NCBI GenBank assembly: GCA_002441205.1
Contig: DJVN01000156.1
Location: forward strand, 1-13,721
Origin: Syntrophaceae bacterium UBA6255
GTDB taxonomy: Bacteria > Desulfobacterota > Syntrophia > Syntrophales > Smithellaceae
Direction of reading: 5' to 3'
Length of the DNA stretch: 13,721 nucleotides
In this document: positions 4,711 through 12,844 of the stretch, in pieces
How the letters are laid out: each line of letters begins with the position of its first letter
Position numbering within the stretch: the first letter of the stretch is position 1
The notes under the pieces: generated by a model
What the model saw: only the letters and a program-made list of their open reading frames with translations
Databases searched by the model: none
What the model was told of the DNA's origin: nothing
Position numbers and translations under genes: made by a program

Positions 4711-6393
4711 ATGGGACTTGCCGGAGACATAGTTGTTATCGTGATGGCCGCCTTGGTGGGAGGTTTAATCGCGCAGGCACTGAAACAACCCCTGATTCTC
4801 GGTTACATTCTTGCCGGAATAGCGGTCGGACCTTATACCGGGGGCATCACCGTTTCGGACATTCATAATATCGAGAAGCTGGCGGAAATCGGCATCGCGC
4901 TCCTGCTTTTCGCGCTCGGTCTTGAATTTTCCTTCCGCGAATTAAAACCGGTCCGCACCATTGCCCTGTTCGGCACACCAGTGCAAATTATCCTGACCAT
5001 GTTGTACGGATTCGGTATCGGTCATCTCTTTGGCTGGTCGTGGACATCTTCCATCTGGTTTGGCGCCCTGATATCTTTGTCCAGCACGATGGTGATGATT
5101 AAAACGCTGGAAAAGCAGGGCATGATGGGCACGTTATCCAGTCGCGTGATGATCGGCGTGCTCATTATTCAGGATCTGGCCATCGTCCCGATGTTGATCA
5201 TCCTGCCGCAGTTGAACAACATTCAGGCCGGTTTTTCGATTCTGCTTGTCTCCGCCGTTAAAGCGGCTGCCTTTCTTCTGGCGATGATTTTTGTCGGCAC
5301 GAAAATTATTCCCCGCCTGATGCGATACATTGCCAACTGGAATTCGCGAGAACTTTTTCTCATTGCCACGGCCGCCATCGGACTGGGCATCGGCTACGGA
5401 ACTTACATTTTCGGACTTTCTTTCGCCTTCGGCGCTTTCGTGGCGGGAATCCTGCTCAGCGAATCGGATTACGGTTATCAGGCGCTGAGCGACATCATTC
5501 CGCTCAGGGATGTTTTCAGTTTGCTCTTTTTCACGTCCATCGGGATGCTGCTGGATATCGGATATCTTTTTGCTCACTGGCCAATGATATTGCTGCTGGT
5601 GGCTCTGGTGATGGTGGGCAAGGCATTGATCTTTGCCGTGCTAAGCCGGTCATTCGGTTATCGTAATGTCATCCCGCTGGCGATGGGTTTGGGCCTTTTG
5701 CAGGTTGGAGAATTCTCTTTTATTCTCGGACGCGTCGGGGTTGCGACAAAATCAATTTCCACGGAGTTCTATTCTCTGGTTTTAACGATGACCATTATCA
5801 CCATGCTGTTGACGCCTTTTATATCGGGGCTGACAACGCCGCTTTACGCGTTTGCCCGGCGCTGGATCAAGCCGCTGAAATTAGCGCCCATTCATTTCCC
5901 CAAAAGCGGTTTGAAGGATCATATCGTCATTGCCGGCGGCGGACGCGTGGGCATGTATGTGGCTCATGTCCTTGACCGAATGGACATGCCTTTTGTGATT
6001 CTGGAATACAATTCCCGCCGTGTTCACGAAGTAAAAGGATGCGGGTTCCCGATTCTTTTCGGCGATGCCGGCCGGCGAATTATTTTAGATGCCGCTGATC
6101 TGCAAAAGGCAAGGCTTTTACTCATCACAACTCCTGTTGCCGTTATTTCACTGGGAATTGTTGCTCATGCGCAGAGAATAAAACCGGACATCCATATCAT
6201 TGCGCGTGCAGAAGGTGTGGAACAGATGAAGGCGCTGTATGAAAAGGGAGTGACTTATGTGGTACAACCAGAATTTGAAGCCAGTCTGGAAATTATCAAT
6301 CAGACCTTGTTGAATCTCGGTATTCCCGCTGACCAATTGAAAACATTGACGGAAGACGCCCGTCAGGAATTGAACCGTCCGCTATGCATTTGA
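4711..6393 (+). CDS. Kef-type cation/proton antiporter with RCK domain (CPA2 family)
   Basis: A 560-residue inner-membrane protein. Residues 1-380 are hydrophobic and consist of about 12 or 13 membrane segments with CPA2 hallmarks: LKQPLILGYILAGIAVGP near the N-terminus, VLIIQDLAIVP (the conserved Gln-Asp pair) near 150, and FAFGAFVAGILLSES near 245. From about residue 403 a cytosolic TrkA-N/RCK domain begins with HIVIAGGGRVGMYVAHVL, a nucleotide-binding Rossmann motif, and then LFGDAGRR. The domain order matches KefB/KefC and YbaL, which move K+ (or Na+) against H+. No TrkA-C domain is evident after it, and the protein ends within about 25 residues. The gene has its own promoter and appears monocistronic. 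The transported ion and any glutathione or nucleotide gating cannot be read from the sequence. Confidence 0.9.
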   Translation: MGLAGDIVVIVMAALVGGLIAQALKQPLILGYILAGIAVGPYTGGITVSDIHNIEKLAEIGIALLLFALGLEFSFRELKPVRTIALFGTPVQIILTMLYGFGIGHLFGWSWTSSIWFGALISLSSTMVMIKTLEKQGMMGTLSSRVMIGVLIIQDLAIVPMLIILPQLNNIQAGFSILLVSAVKAAAFLLAMIFVGTKIIPRLMRYIANWNSRELFLIATAAIGLGIGYGTYIFGLSFAFGAFVAGILLSESDYGYQALSDIIPLRDVFSLLFFTSIGMLLDIGYLFAHWPMILLLVALVMVGKALIFAVLSRSFGYRNVIPLAMGLGLLQVGEFSFILGRVGVATKSISTEFYSLVLTMTIITMLLTPFISGLTTPLYAFARRWIKPLKLAPIHFPKSGLKDHIVIAGGGRVGMYVAHVLDRMDMPFVILEYNSRRVHEVKGCGFPILFGDAGRRIILDAADLQKARLLLITTPVAVISLGIVAHAQRIKPDIHIIARAEGVEQMKALYEKGVTYVVQPEFEASLEIINQTLLNLGIPADQLKTLTEDARQELNRPLCI

Positions 6394-6477
6394 CATCCGG
6401 TGATGGTCAATTTTGTTGCCATTTAAAAAGGTCATGAAATTATTTCTGAAAACATAAAATTTTTAAGGGAGACTCTT

Positions 6478-6915
6478 ATGAAAAAAATCATGATATTTAT
6501 TTTAGGCTGCCTGATATTTAATCTGACATCCTGCAGCAGCGCCCTCAAACAGAAGGATGTCAATGCCTGGCTCATCTCCAAAGCTGGAAACGAAAAGGCA
6601 ATGATCAATGTCAGCGGCTCCTGGGAAGATATCAATAAAGATGACAGGTCCTTTCACCCGTGGCCGGCATATTCCGGTTGGGACAAAGGGACATTTGAAC
6701 AAACAGAGAAAGACGTCACAGGCATGCTCGGCAGTTATATGATTAAAGGCATTGTGAGCGGAGACACATTAATCATGGTTATGATGTATGGCGGCACACC
6801 GTATTACATGGCGAAATTGAAACAGAAGAATAATAAACTGTCCGGTGAATATTATTCTTCGAAAGACAAGGAGCTTGAAAGTCCTTTCCCGATGACCTTG
6901 AAAAAAGTTGAATAA
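6478..6915 (+). CDS. Small lipoprotein of unknown function
   Basis: A 145-residue exported protein. A basic start and a hydrophobic stretch (KKIMIFILGCLIFN) lead into the lipobox LTSC, with Cys19 as the lipidation site. The mature part begins SSALKQKDVNAW. The rest is soluble and rich in short strands, with GSWED, TGMLGSYMIKGIVSGDT and KLSGEYYS resembling small beta-barrel proteins that measure deviation from a blank, but no family is recognised. GGGAG lies suitably before the start. It is convergent with the acyl-CoA synthetase gene. Confidence 0.75.
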   Translation: MKKIMIFILGCLIFNLTSCSSALKQKDVNAWLISKAGNEKAMINVSGSWEDINKDDRSFHPWPAYSGWDKGTFEQTEKDVTGMLGSYMIKGIVSGDTLIMVMMYGGTPYYMAKLKQKNNKLSGEYYSSKDKELESPFPMTLKKVE

Positions 6916-6922
6916 CGATTGA

Positions 6923-6941
6923 AGTCCGGTTTTTGCCGGCT
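6923..6941. terminator. Short GC hairpin between convergent genes (weak)
   Basis: CCGG (6926-6929) pairs with CCGG (6936-6939) across TTTTTG, extended by AG and CT past a bulged T. It sits eight bases after the lipoprotein stop and before the end of the convergent synthetase gene. No clear T-tract follows on either strand, so termination here is uncertain. Confidence 0.3.
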
Positions 6942-6982
6942 GCAATAAAATTCAAATTTTTCTAAATGAATGTCTGCCCTGG

Positions 6983-8719
6983 TCATTTTTCGCCGCAATA
7001 TTTCCCCTCGGCGCGCAGCCGGTCGATCTCCCGTTTCTGCAATTCGGTATACGCGATTTTCCCGACCCGTGTCTTCGGTAGTTCGTCGATAAATTCCACC
7101 TCTCTCGGGCAGCTCCACTTGATCAGGTCTTTACGGCAGAAATTGATGAGTTCTTGCGCCATGTCCGGCCCGGCCTTGGCAGCGCATTCCTTCTTCAGCA
7201 CGACAAACGCCTTGACACGCTCGACCTGCTCCTTGTCAGGTATGCCGACAACGCAGCAATCGGCGACCGCCTCATGTTTGTAGAGATGCCCTTCAATCTG
7301 TGCCGGGTATACGTTCATTCCGGAAGATTTGATCATGCGTTTTTCGCGCAGCTTGAAATAAAAAAAGCCGTCCTGGTCCATGGTGGCGATATCACCGGTA
7401 TGCAGCCAGACCAAACCATCGGGATGTTTTTTCAGCGCCTCTGCCGTCTCCTCGGGCTGATCAAGGTATCCCATCATCACCGCCGGACCGTGCAGGCAGA
7501 TTTCGCCTTCTTCCCCGACGGTTGCTTCTTCGGTGGTTCCTTTTTTTACGATTTTAGCCAGCATATTCGGAAAAGGAATGCCGATACTGCCCTCGCGATA
7601 TTCTCCAAGGGGCATGGCCATGATGGCCGTAACGGCCTCGGTCAGACCGTATCCTTCTAGAAGCCTGACACTCTTTCCGCCCTGCCGCTCAACGATGTTT
7701 TCAAATCGTTCTTTGACCGCTCTGGGCAATGTGTCGGCGCCGCTGAAACACGCATACAGACAGGAGAGATCACTTTTGTTGAACTTCTCGCTTTTGGTGA
7801 GTGCATCGAATAAAGTCGGAACACCAATTAGAAAGTTGGGTTTCTTCTTTATCATTTTCGCGGCCAGATCGGCGTCGAACATAGGTACCAGGATGGACTT
7901 TCCTCCGTTGGACAGCGCCGTATTGACGCATACGCCGAGGCCGAAGCCGTGGAAGATGGGCAGCATGGCCAAAATGTCGGAGTACTCCGGATTCATACCC
8001 ACCCAGTTTGCGCACATGAGACCTTCGGACACAAAGTTGTCATTGGACAGCATAATACCCTTGGGCGTGCCGGTGGTGCCGCCGCTGTAAAGAATGACAG
8101 CAAGATCATCGGGATTGACATCGGTTCTGAGCACCTGGGGATGTCTGGTTTTCATGACCCACTTCTTCCAATCCACGATCATGGGATCATCCTGAGGAAT
8201 CGGTGGATTTTTTCTTCCTGCTTTCAGCCAGTAAAGTTTTGCCAGATGCCATGGCAGATAGTCCTGCATTTTGCAGATAAGAAGTTTTTCCACGCCTGCC
8301 CGTCTCGCGGCGGGAGCAAAGGTATTGAGCCACATGTCCATGGTCAAAGCGAAACGGCTTTTGCTCACTTTGCAGTAAAATTCAATTTCACTTTCCGTGG
8401 AAAGGGGATGAATCATGCTGGCAACAGCGCCCAGTTTATTTATTGCGTAAAAACAAATGATTCCCGGAGGAGACGTGGGCAAGGAGATGGTCATCCGGTC
8501 TCCTTTTTTTAATCCGAGGGCGGCAAGGGCGTTGGCACATTGATCGATCTGTTTCTTAAATTCGAGGTAGGTGACTTCGACCCCCATGAAATCGTAGGCT
8601 ACCCGGTCATGAAAATCGGACACGGACAAAGCAACGGATTCGTACATGCTGATTTTCGGAAAGTTCAATTCATGGGGAACATTTCCGTAATATTTAAGCC
8701 ATGGTTTTTTTTCGTACAT
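6983..8719 (-). CDS. Acyl-CoA synthetase, AMP-binding (ANL) superfamily
   Basis: A 578-residue enzyme that activates a carboxylic acid with ATP through an acyl-adenylate and transfers it to CoA. All core motifs are present: the phosphate loop YSGGTTGTPKG (211-221), GYGLTE (356-361), TGD (441-443), the hinge region KLREKRMIKSSGMNVYP with Arg458, and the catalytic Lys554 in PKTRVGK (549-554). The N-terminus begins KPWLKYYGNVPHELNFP, as in many long-chain fatty acid synthetases. The size and the LREKRMIK hinge favour a medium- or long-chain, or aromatic, substrate, which is left open. It has no membrane segment. A GGGAGG site lies 11 bases before the start. The 196-bp AT-rich region 8720-8915 separates it from the divergent nitroreductase and holds no convincing promoter on either strand. 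Confidence 0.9.
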   Translation of the reverse strand: MYEKKPWLKYYGNVPHELNFPKISMYESVALSVSDFHDRVAYDFMGVEVTYLEFKKQIDQCANALAALGLKKGDRMTISLPTSPPGIICFYAINKLGAVASMIHPLSTESEIEFYCKVSKSRFALTMDMWLNTFAPAARRAGVEKLLICKMQDYLPWHLAKLYWLKAGRKNPPIPQDDPMIVDWKKWVMKTRHPQVLRTDVNPDDLAVILYSGGTTGTPKGIMLSNDNFVSEGLMCANWVGMNPEYSDILAMLPIFHGFGLGVCVNTALSNGGKSILVPMFDADLAAKMIKKKPNFLIGVPTLFDALTKSEKFNKSDLSCLYACFSGADTLPRAVKERFENIVERQGGKSVRLLEGYGLTEAVTAIMAMPLGEYREGSIGIPFPNMLAKIVKKGTTEEATVGEEGEICLHGPAVMMGYLDQPEETAEALKKHPDGLVWLHTGDIATMDQDGFFYFKLREKRMIKSSGMNVYPAQIEGHLYKHEAVADCCVVGIPDKEQVERVKAFVVLKKECAAKAGPDMAQELINFCRKDLIKWSCPREVEFIDELPKTRVGKIAYTELQKREIDRLRAEGKYCGEK

Positions 8720-8915
8720 GACGTTTATAACCTCCCTTGATTAAAAGGTTTATTATTGCTACTATAAAAATATATAATATTCTATAATAAATTATTAAAA
8801 TCATTGCCGATCAAAATGTAAAAACGTTTTTTAAAAACCAATTCTTACACCTTGGAAAAATAATATTGTCGGAGCAATTAAGATCACGTTAACAATGTTT
8901 TAAAGGAGGGGAAAA

Positions 8916-9557
8916 ATGATCAAGAAAATATTTTTCATAACGCTTCTGTCGGTTTTTGGATTTTCATCAATTGCATCGGCTGCTGAAGTGATAAAACTTC
9001 CGCCGCCTCAGTTAAATGGTGGTAAATCTTTAATGCAGGCATTGAAAGAAAGACGATCGGAAAGGTCGTTTGACACAAAGAAACTGCCGGTAAACGTTCT
9101 GGCCAATATGCTCTGGGCTGCCTGTGGCATCAATCGGCCGGAAGCGGGGAAACTGACCGCTCCCTCGGCAATGAATCGTCAGCAGATTGATGTTTACGTG
9201 GCACTTCCTGAAGGGCTTTATTTATATGAAGCCAAAGGACATATTTTAAAACCAATTGTCGGTCAGGATATACGTGCATTAACCGGGAAACAGTCCTTTG
9301 TTGCCCAGGCGTCGCTGACATTGATTTATGTGGCCGATTTCAAGAGAATGGGAAACATAAAAGACGAAGAGAAGAATTTTTACGCGGCGACGGACACGGG
9401 TTTCATCAGCGAAAATGTTTACCTGTTTTGCGCCTCGGAAGGTTTGGGGACGGTTGTCAGGGGTTCGATTGATAAGGAAGCTCTGGCCAAGGCCATGAAA
9501 CTTGGCGATCATCAAAAAATTGTTCTGGCCCAGTCCGTGGGATATCCGAAAGAATAA
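8916..9557 (+). CDS. Secreted nitroreductase-like flavoprotein, SagB-type
   Basis: A 213-residue protein with a Sec-type signal peptide (KKIFFITLLSVFGFSSIASA) and likely cleavage after Ala22. The mature part is a compact nitroreductase domain: the FMN-phosphate motif RRSERSF at 47-52 (Arg47, Arg48 and Arg51), TAPSAMNRQ at 81-89 in place of the usual PSAGNRQ, and the late flavin contact region ASEGLGTVVRGSID (173-186). A GYP ending matches the family. Nitroreductases are usually cytosolic homodimers using NAD(P)H, so an exported form must receive electrons another way, or carry folded FMN across. A strong AAAGGAGGGG site precedes the start. The function is unknown; thiazoline or peptide oxidation is known for some SagB proteins, but no peptide genes are here. 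Confidence 0.8.
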   Translation: MIKKIFFITLLSVFGFSSIASAAEVIKLPPPQLNGGKSLMQALKERRSERSFDTKKLPVNVLANMLWAACGINRPEAGKLTAPSAMNRQQIDVYVALPEGLYLYEAKGHILKPIVGQDIRALTGKQSFVAQASLTLIYVADFKRMGNIKDEEKNFYAATDTGFISENVYLFCASEGLGTVVRGSIDKEALAKAMKLGDHQKIVLAQSVGYPKE

Positions 9558-9568
9558 ATTATCAAAAA

Positions 9569-9611
9569 TTTATGAAAATGGGCTGTTTTCTGAACAGCTC
9601 ATTTTCATAAA
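9569..9611. terminator. Long bidirectional terminator hairpin
   Basis: A 19-bp stem pairs 9569-9587 with 9593-9611, with one G-U wobble (9581 with 9599) and a five-base loop. It serves the nitroreductase (plus) and the DUF493 gene (minus). On the minus strand the stem is followed by TTTTTGATAA, a good T-tract; on the plus strand only AATAATCTTT follows, which is weaker. The last bases of the minus-strand gene, including its stop codon, lie inside the stem. Confidence 0.8.
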
Positions 9612-9868
9612 ATAATCTTTATTGCCCGGTGAGATTTAAGAGATTCATAAATTGCTTGACGATGAGATTCACTTTCCACGGTCACTTCCACATTAAAACA
9701 TGAGTATTTGCCTTTTTCGCTTTGACGGGAAAGAGTCATGGCATAGGAACGATCCTGAACAATTTCATTTACCGCGGATTTCATTGTCCTTTGATCAATC
9801 CCAATGATTTTATAAAGCCAAACGCAGGGATATGTAATCTGTAAATTCTTTTCTTTATTTTCAGTCAT
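9605..9868 (-). CDS. DUF493/YbeD-like small protein
   Basis: An 87-residue cytosolic protein from the ATG at 9868. It carries the family pattern YPCVWLYKIIG near the N-terminus, then SRQSEKGKYSCFNVEVTVES, and ends with RAIKIIL. The ferredoxin-like (ACT-like) fold is known for the family; E. coli YbeD is linked to the lipoate genes, but no partner is near here. An upstream in-frame GTG at 9880 would add four residues (MCKI). Neither start has a clear ribosome site; the ATG is preferred because family members begin close to it. The stop codon lies inside the shared terminator stem. Confidence 0.8.
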   Translation of the reverse strand: MTENKEKNLQITYPCVWLYKIIGIDQRTMKSAVNEIVQDRSYAMTLSRQSEKGKYSCFNVEVTVESESHRQAIYESLKSHRAIKIIL

Positions 9869-10000
9869 TATTTTGCACACTAAAAATATGAATTATTGTT
9901 TTCATTTATGCGACAAGAATCAACAGAGTCAAGAAAAATTATATTATTTCCGCTGTGATATTTACGGTTTGGACAATCAAGAAACAGATCATAAATCGCT

Positions 10001-10029
10001 TTGACAAGCGCAGGTTACTCTGGTAGGAA
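10001..10029 (+). promoter_or_regulatory. Possible promoter for the small secreted protein
   Basis: TTGACA (10001-10006) is followed after 17 bases by TAGGAA (10024-10029). The -35 is perfect, but the -10 matches only three of six positions, so it would need help from an activator or another sigma factor. The start codon is 58 bases downstream. Confidence 0.35.
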
Positions 10030-10087
10030 ATCAAAGTAGATTTGGTTAATGAAGTCTTTTTAAAAAACGGCAAAAGGAGGCTTTTTT

Positions 10088-10372
10088 ATGAAAAAAATTT
10101 TAGTTTTTGCTTTTGCGATACTTTTTGTGGCGTCATTTGCGTTGGCCGCGGGACAAAAAACATATCAGGTAACGGGTCCTGTATTGGAAGTAAATGCGAA
10201 TGCGATCGTTGTGAAAAAAGGCAATGATAAATGGGAAATAAACCGTGATACGGCGACAAAAGTTACAGGGGATTTGAAAGTCGGATCCAAAGTGACGATT
10301 GAATACACGATGAAGGCGGTATCCGTTGAGGTCAAGGATGACGGAAAGAAAGCGGATTCCAAAAAGAAATAA
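10088..10372 (+). CDS. Small secreted protein, possibly OB-fold
   Basis: A 94-residue protein with a clear Sec signal peptide and cleavage likely after ALA at residue 20. The mature domain has four or five short strands: TYQVTGPVLEVNANAIVVK, DKWEINRDTATKV and SKVTIEYTMKAVSVEVK. This pattern is like small periplasmic OB-fold or DUF5666-like proteins that bind small ligands or metals. It ends in a lysine-rich tail (KKADSKKK). The start has a strong AAAAGGAGG site. The family assignment is by general pattern only, and the role is unknown. Confidence 0.65.
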   Translation: MKKILVFAFAILFVASFALAAGQKTYQVTGPVLEVNANAIVVKKGNDKWEINRDTATKVTGDLKVGSKVTIEYTMKAVSVEVKDDGKKADSKKK

Positions 10373-10390
10373 ATGTTAACCATTAATTAA

Positions 10391-10434
10391 GAAGAGCCGG
10401 GTGTTCACGCAAAAGCATGAGCAACCGGCTCTTC
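10391..10434. other. Long imperfect hairpin downstream of the small secreted protein
   Basis: Arms 10391-10410 and 10415-10434 form a 20-position stem with an AAAA loop. GAAGAGCCGG and CCGGCTCTTC pair perfectly over ten positions. Above them two mismatches (G/A and C/A) and one G-T wobble interrupt the stem. It sits 18 bases after the stop codon. The stem is followed by CCCCTGTG, not T, so it is not a typical intrinsic terminator. It may stabilise the mRNA or be a mobile palindromic element. Confidence 0.55.
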
Positions 10435-10515
10435 CCCTGTGTTAAAATTACAACCTGGCTTCCAATAGTAGGTTCCAAGATAAAAGTGGTTAATAAATTA
10501 ACAGAAGGAGAAAAG

Positions 10516-11391
10516 ATGAAGCAAGCTTGCTCAATCGTTGAGAATACTAGACGAGCGTCCTATTATAAGGCGAAGTATGGTTCATTGCCAATTACCTGTC
10601 AGGATTTCTGGATGATTGAACATAAAGGCATAAATTACTACATTGTTAACCTCAAAAAAACAGATATCAATACAATTATGGATGTCATTGAGGGATGCGA
10701 AGCCGTTGAATCTGAATGTTGGAACGCGCAGGAAGATTTCTATAATTACGTACAGAAATGCGATTTCCTGAGTTACGCTGTGGTTAACGACCGCATCATT
10801 GGCTTTGATGTTATTACCATTTTTCACCATGGTGCAATCTGCTTGATCAGCAACGATGAAACCATGGTGCTCAAAGAATTCTGCAACCGCAATATTGCCG
10901 GGAGCTTGGTTTTCGTTACAATACGCTGGTTCTTAAAGGCTACTGATATTAAAGACGTAAAAAACTTTGTATTTATGTCGATTTCAAGCAATCCACGGAT
11001 TGTGAACGGATATTATAAGCACCGCTACATTCAAAAATTGTTCGATTGCTCTTTTAAGGCTTCTGATGAATTAGTCGATCTGATGGATGCTTATTGCAAA
11101 GAATACAAGATAAAATTGGTGCATAAGGATTATCCTTTTTGCTTGAAAAACATCTTCCCCGGATCAAATACCTTTGACCCCACTGAAAAAAGGTTTCAGT
11201 TTTTAGACGAAGTGAAATTACATATGCCCAAAGATTTCGATCATATGAAGCGGGGAGATGCCTTTGCTTTTCTGGTTAAGACATCTAGAATTTTCGGGTG
11301 TCTATTGATCTTTTTTTTAATGTTCCATTCCTTTGGTAAAAAGTTTTTCTTCCGCAAGCATATAGGATTGTTTTCTCACGATGCCCGTTAA
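10516..11391 (+). CDS. Possible GNAT-fold protein with a C-terminal membrane segment
   Basis: A 291-residue protein. The start at 10516 is preferred because GAAGGAG lies six bases before it; an earlier in-frame ATG at 10417 begins inside the long hairpin and gives an unlike-protein N-terminus. The part around 84-101 (FLSYAVVNDRIIGFDVITIF) followed by a helix (128-143, AGSLVFVTIRWFLKAT) and SISSNPRIVNGYYKHRY (155-171) resembles a GNAT acyltransferase core, but the acetyl-CoA loop RxxGxA is not clear. A hydrophobic stretch at 259-272 (IFGCLLIFFLMF) ending in a basic tail suggests a C-terminal membrane anchor. The family is uncertain. It converges, 36 bases away, on the other GNAT gene. Confidence 0.55.
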   Translation: MKQACSIVENTRRASYYKAKYGSLPITCQDFWMIEHKGINYYIVNLKKTDINTIMDVIEGCEAVESECWNAQEDFYNYVQKCDFLSYAVVNDRIIGFDVITIFHHGAICLISNDETMVLKEFCNRNIAGSLVFVTIRWFLKATDIKDVKNFVFMSISSNPRIVNGYYKHRYIQKLFDCSFKASDELVDLMDAYCKEYKIKLVHKDYPFCLKNIFPGSNTFDPTEKRFQFLDEVKLHMPKDFDHMKRGDAFAFLVKTSRIFGCLLIFFLMFHSFGKKFFFRKHIGLFSHDAR

Positions 11392-11427
11392 ATTAAACCG
11401 CGTAATCATTAAAAACATCTCAGGCGT

Positions 11428-12570
11428 TTATAATCCACCAAGCTCAATATAGGGAATTCTGCCCTTAAGTTTGGATAAGACATCAGGACCGTCCCACGAG
11501 GCCACATCAATAAAGGTTCGGGCTGGAATATGAAAATATTTATTCAGCACCGGCATTAACGGATCAGCTTCCATCAAACCGACAACCAGAAAGGCTTTCC
11601 CTTTGTTGTGTAAATGATGCAGAAGCGTATTCAACAACAACTCGAATATCTGCTTATTATTTTCTTTCACCGCGATGCAGGAGGCGAAAACATTCCGGAG
11701 AGGTTCACCGGGATTGGGAATCGGCGCCATGTTCCAAAATCTGGCTAAGGGAGCACTCACATATTTCAGACATCGCAGATACCATGGATAACCGGTAATC
11801 AGCATTCGGCGAAAAGGAAGTTGATCCCAACACGCGCTTACGCCAAGGATGTGATTACCATCAAGCGCCACATAGAAATCATCGAGATGAAGCCCTCTGA
11901 GAATTCCGCCTTCAGCCATAATATCATCTGCCGTATAAACGGGGAATAATTGTTTTTCTTTTCCCGTGCGATTCAGAAATTCTGCGATCCTGGCTGCTCC
12001 AACCGCACCGCCGCGCACAACTTGAATGCCATTTGGCGGAGAAGGAACACGACGCTTGAATATGGGAATGGCGGCATTGTAAAGAATGCCCATATCCGTG
12101 GACGTCGGTAACCCGGCCCGGCCACTTGTCATAATATTCCTTGCGGAAATGTTCCCGTACGGGATGGCAGACAAATAGTATTGAACTCCAAATCCTTCAT
12201 GATGCCATTTCTTGGTAATATGGATTAGCCGGGCAAGAATCGTTGTACTGCGAAATGATGAATCTATGCGAAGACTTCCAATATACCCAATATCCGTTGA
12301 TATTTCATTAATGATTACCTTGCGCTTCGACATGGATACAACGCCAACAATCTGATGATTGGATTCTGCAACGGCAACTCTATGCATAAATCCTTCGACT
12401 TCAATGGCATTGAAAAAACTTGGTTTGCAATCCATGGTCGACGAAATTCCTCCGACCACTGAATTACGCAGTATCAGATCGCAGATTTTTTCATCATCGT
12501 CCAATCGCGCTTCCCGGACGATCGTTCGTGATGACGATTCATGAGAGCAGGTTTTACTTTTATCAGTCAT
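11428..12570 (-). CDS. GNAT-family acyltransferase-like protein
   Basis: A 380-residue soluble protein. Residues 17-165 form a GNAT N-acetyltransferase domain. The first strands are RTIVREARLDDDEKI and HRVAVAESNHQIVGVVSM, and motif A is IGSLRIDSSFRSTTILARLI (97-116), where the usual Arg/Gln-x-x-Gly loop reads RSTT, so the acetyl-CoA phosphate loop is altered. Residues 185-360 look like a second, divergent GNAT-like half (FYVALDGNHILGVSACWDQ; IFELLLNTLLHHLHNKGKAFLVVG). Long tandem GNAT proteins are frequent in anaerobic deltaproteobacteria, often with unknown substrates. No signal peptide or ribosome site is clear, although the start ATG (12570) is natural. It has its own promoter. Confidence 0.75.
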   Translation of the reverse strand: MTDKSKTCSHESSSRTIVREARLDDDEKICDLILRNSVVGGISSTMDCKPSFFNAIEVEGFMHRVAVAESNHQIVGVVSMSKRKVIINEISTDIGYIGSLRIDSSFRSTTILARLIHITKKWHHEGFGVQYYLSAIPYGNISARNIMTSGRAGLPTSTDMGILYNAAIPIFKRRVPSPPNGIQVVRGGAVGAARIAEFLNRTGKEKQLFPVYTADDIMAEGGILRGLHLDDFYVALDGNHILGVSACWDQLPFRRMLITGYPWYLRCLKYVSAPLARFWNMAPIPNPGEPLRNVFASCIAVKENNKQIFELLLNTLLHHLHNKGKAFLVVGLMEADPLMPVLNKYFHIPARTFIDVASWDGPDVLSKLKGRIPYIELGGL

Positions 12571-12600
12571 AATTTACTGCAAGCATTTCCATACAATGTA

Positions 12601-12615
12601 GCACAAAAAATGTGC
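12601..12615. other. 5-bp dyad in the GNAT gene leader
   Basis: GCACA (12601-12605) and TGTGC (12611-12615) form a perfect inverted repeat around five A residues. Read from the minus strand it lies between the promoter at 12632-12660 and the start at 12570, in the presumed leader. It could be a small hairpin or a half-site for a repressor. Confidence 0.35.
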
Positions 12616-12631
12616 CAGTCTTTTATTGTGA

Positions 12632-12660
12632 CCTATAGAAAGTTCTTTTTTGTATGTCAA
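12632..12660 (-). promoter_or_regulatory. Sigma70-like promoter for the minus-strand GNAT gene
   Basis: On the minus strand TTGACA (12660-12655) is followed after 17 bases by TATAGG (12637-12632). This is a good match that places transcription start near 12625 and a leader of about 55 bases. It implies that the GNAT gene can be transcribed separately from the NusG paralogue. The rest of 12571-12844 is AT-rich and holds no convincing gene, though a short plus-strand start is discussed as a finding. Confidence 0.6.
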
Positions 12661-12844
12661 GTAAATCTCAATTTTAAAAAGAAAAAATATAATTGATACC
12701 CTGAGCGGACATAGCACGTATGTATTATAAACAGAAGTAAAGTAGCGAGAGGAATAACAAAAATGCATTTTTTAAAAAGCGACCTCTTGTTTTCGAAGGA
12801 GATCCCTTGTGAAAATTCTGGTATTGTAGTTGGAATAAAGCCGG

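Noticed and set aside
7949..8512. 187-residue plus-strand ORF inside the synthetase gene
   Set aside because: It lies fully antisense to a motif-complete acyl-CoA synthetase.
10417..10515. Upstream start for the GNAT-like gene at 10417
   Set aside because: It would begin within the long hairpin and lacks a ribosome site, while 10516 has GAAGGAG in place.
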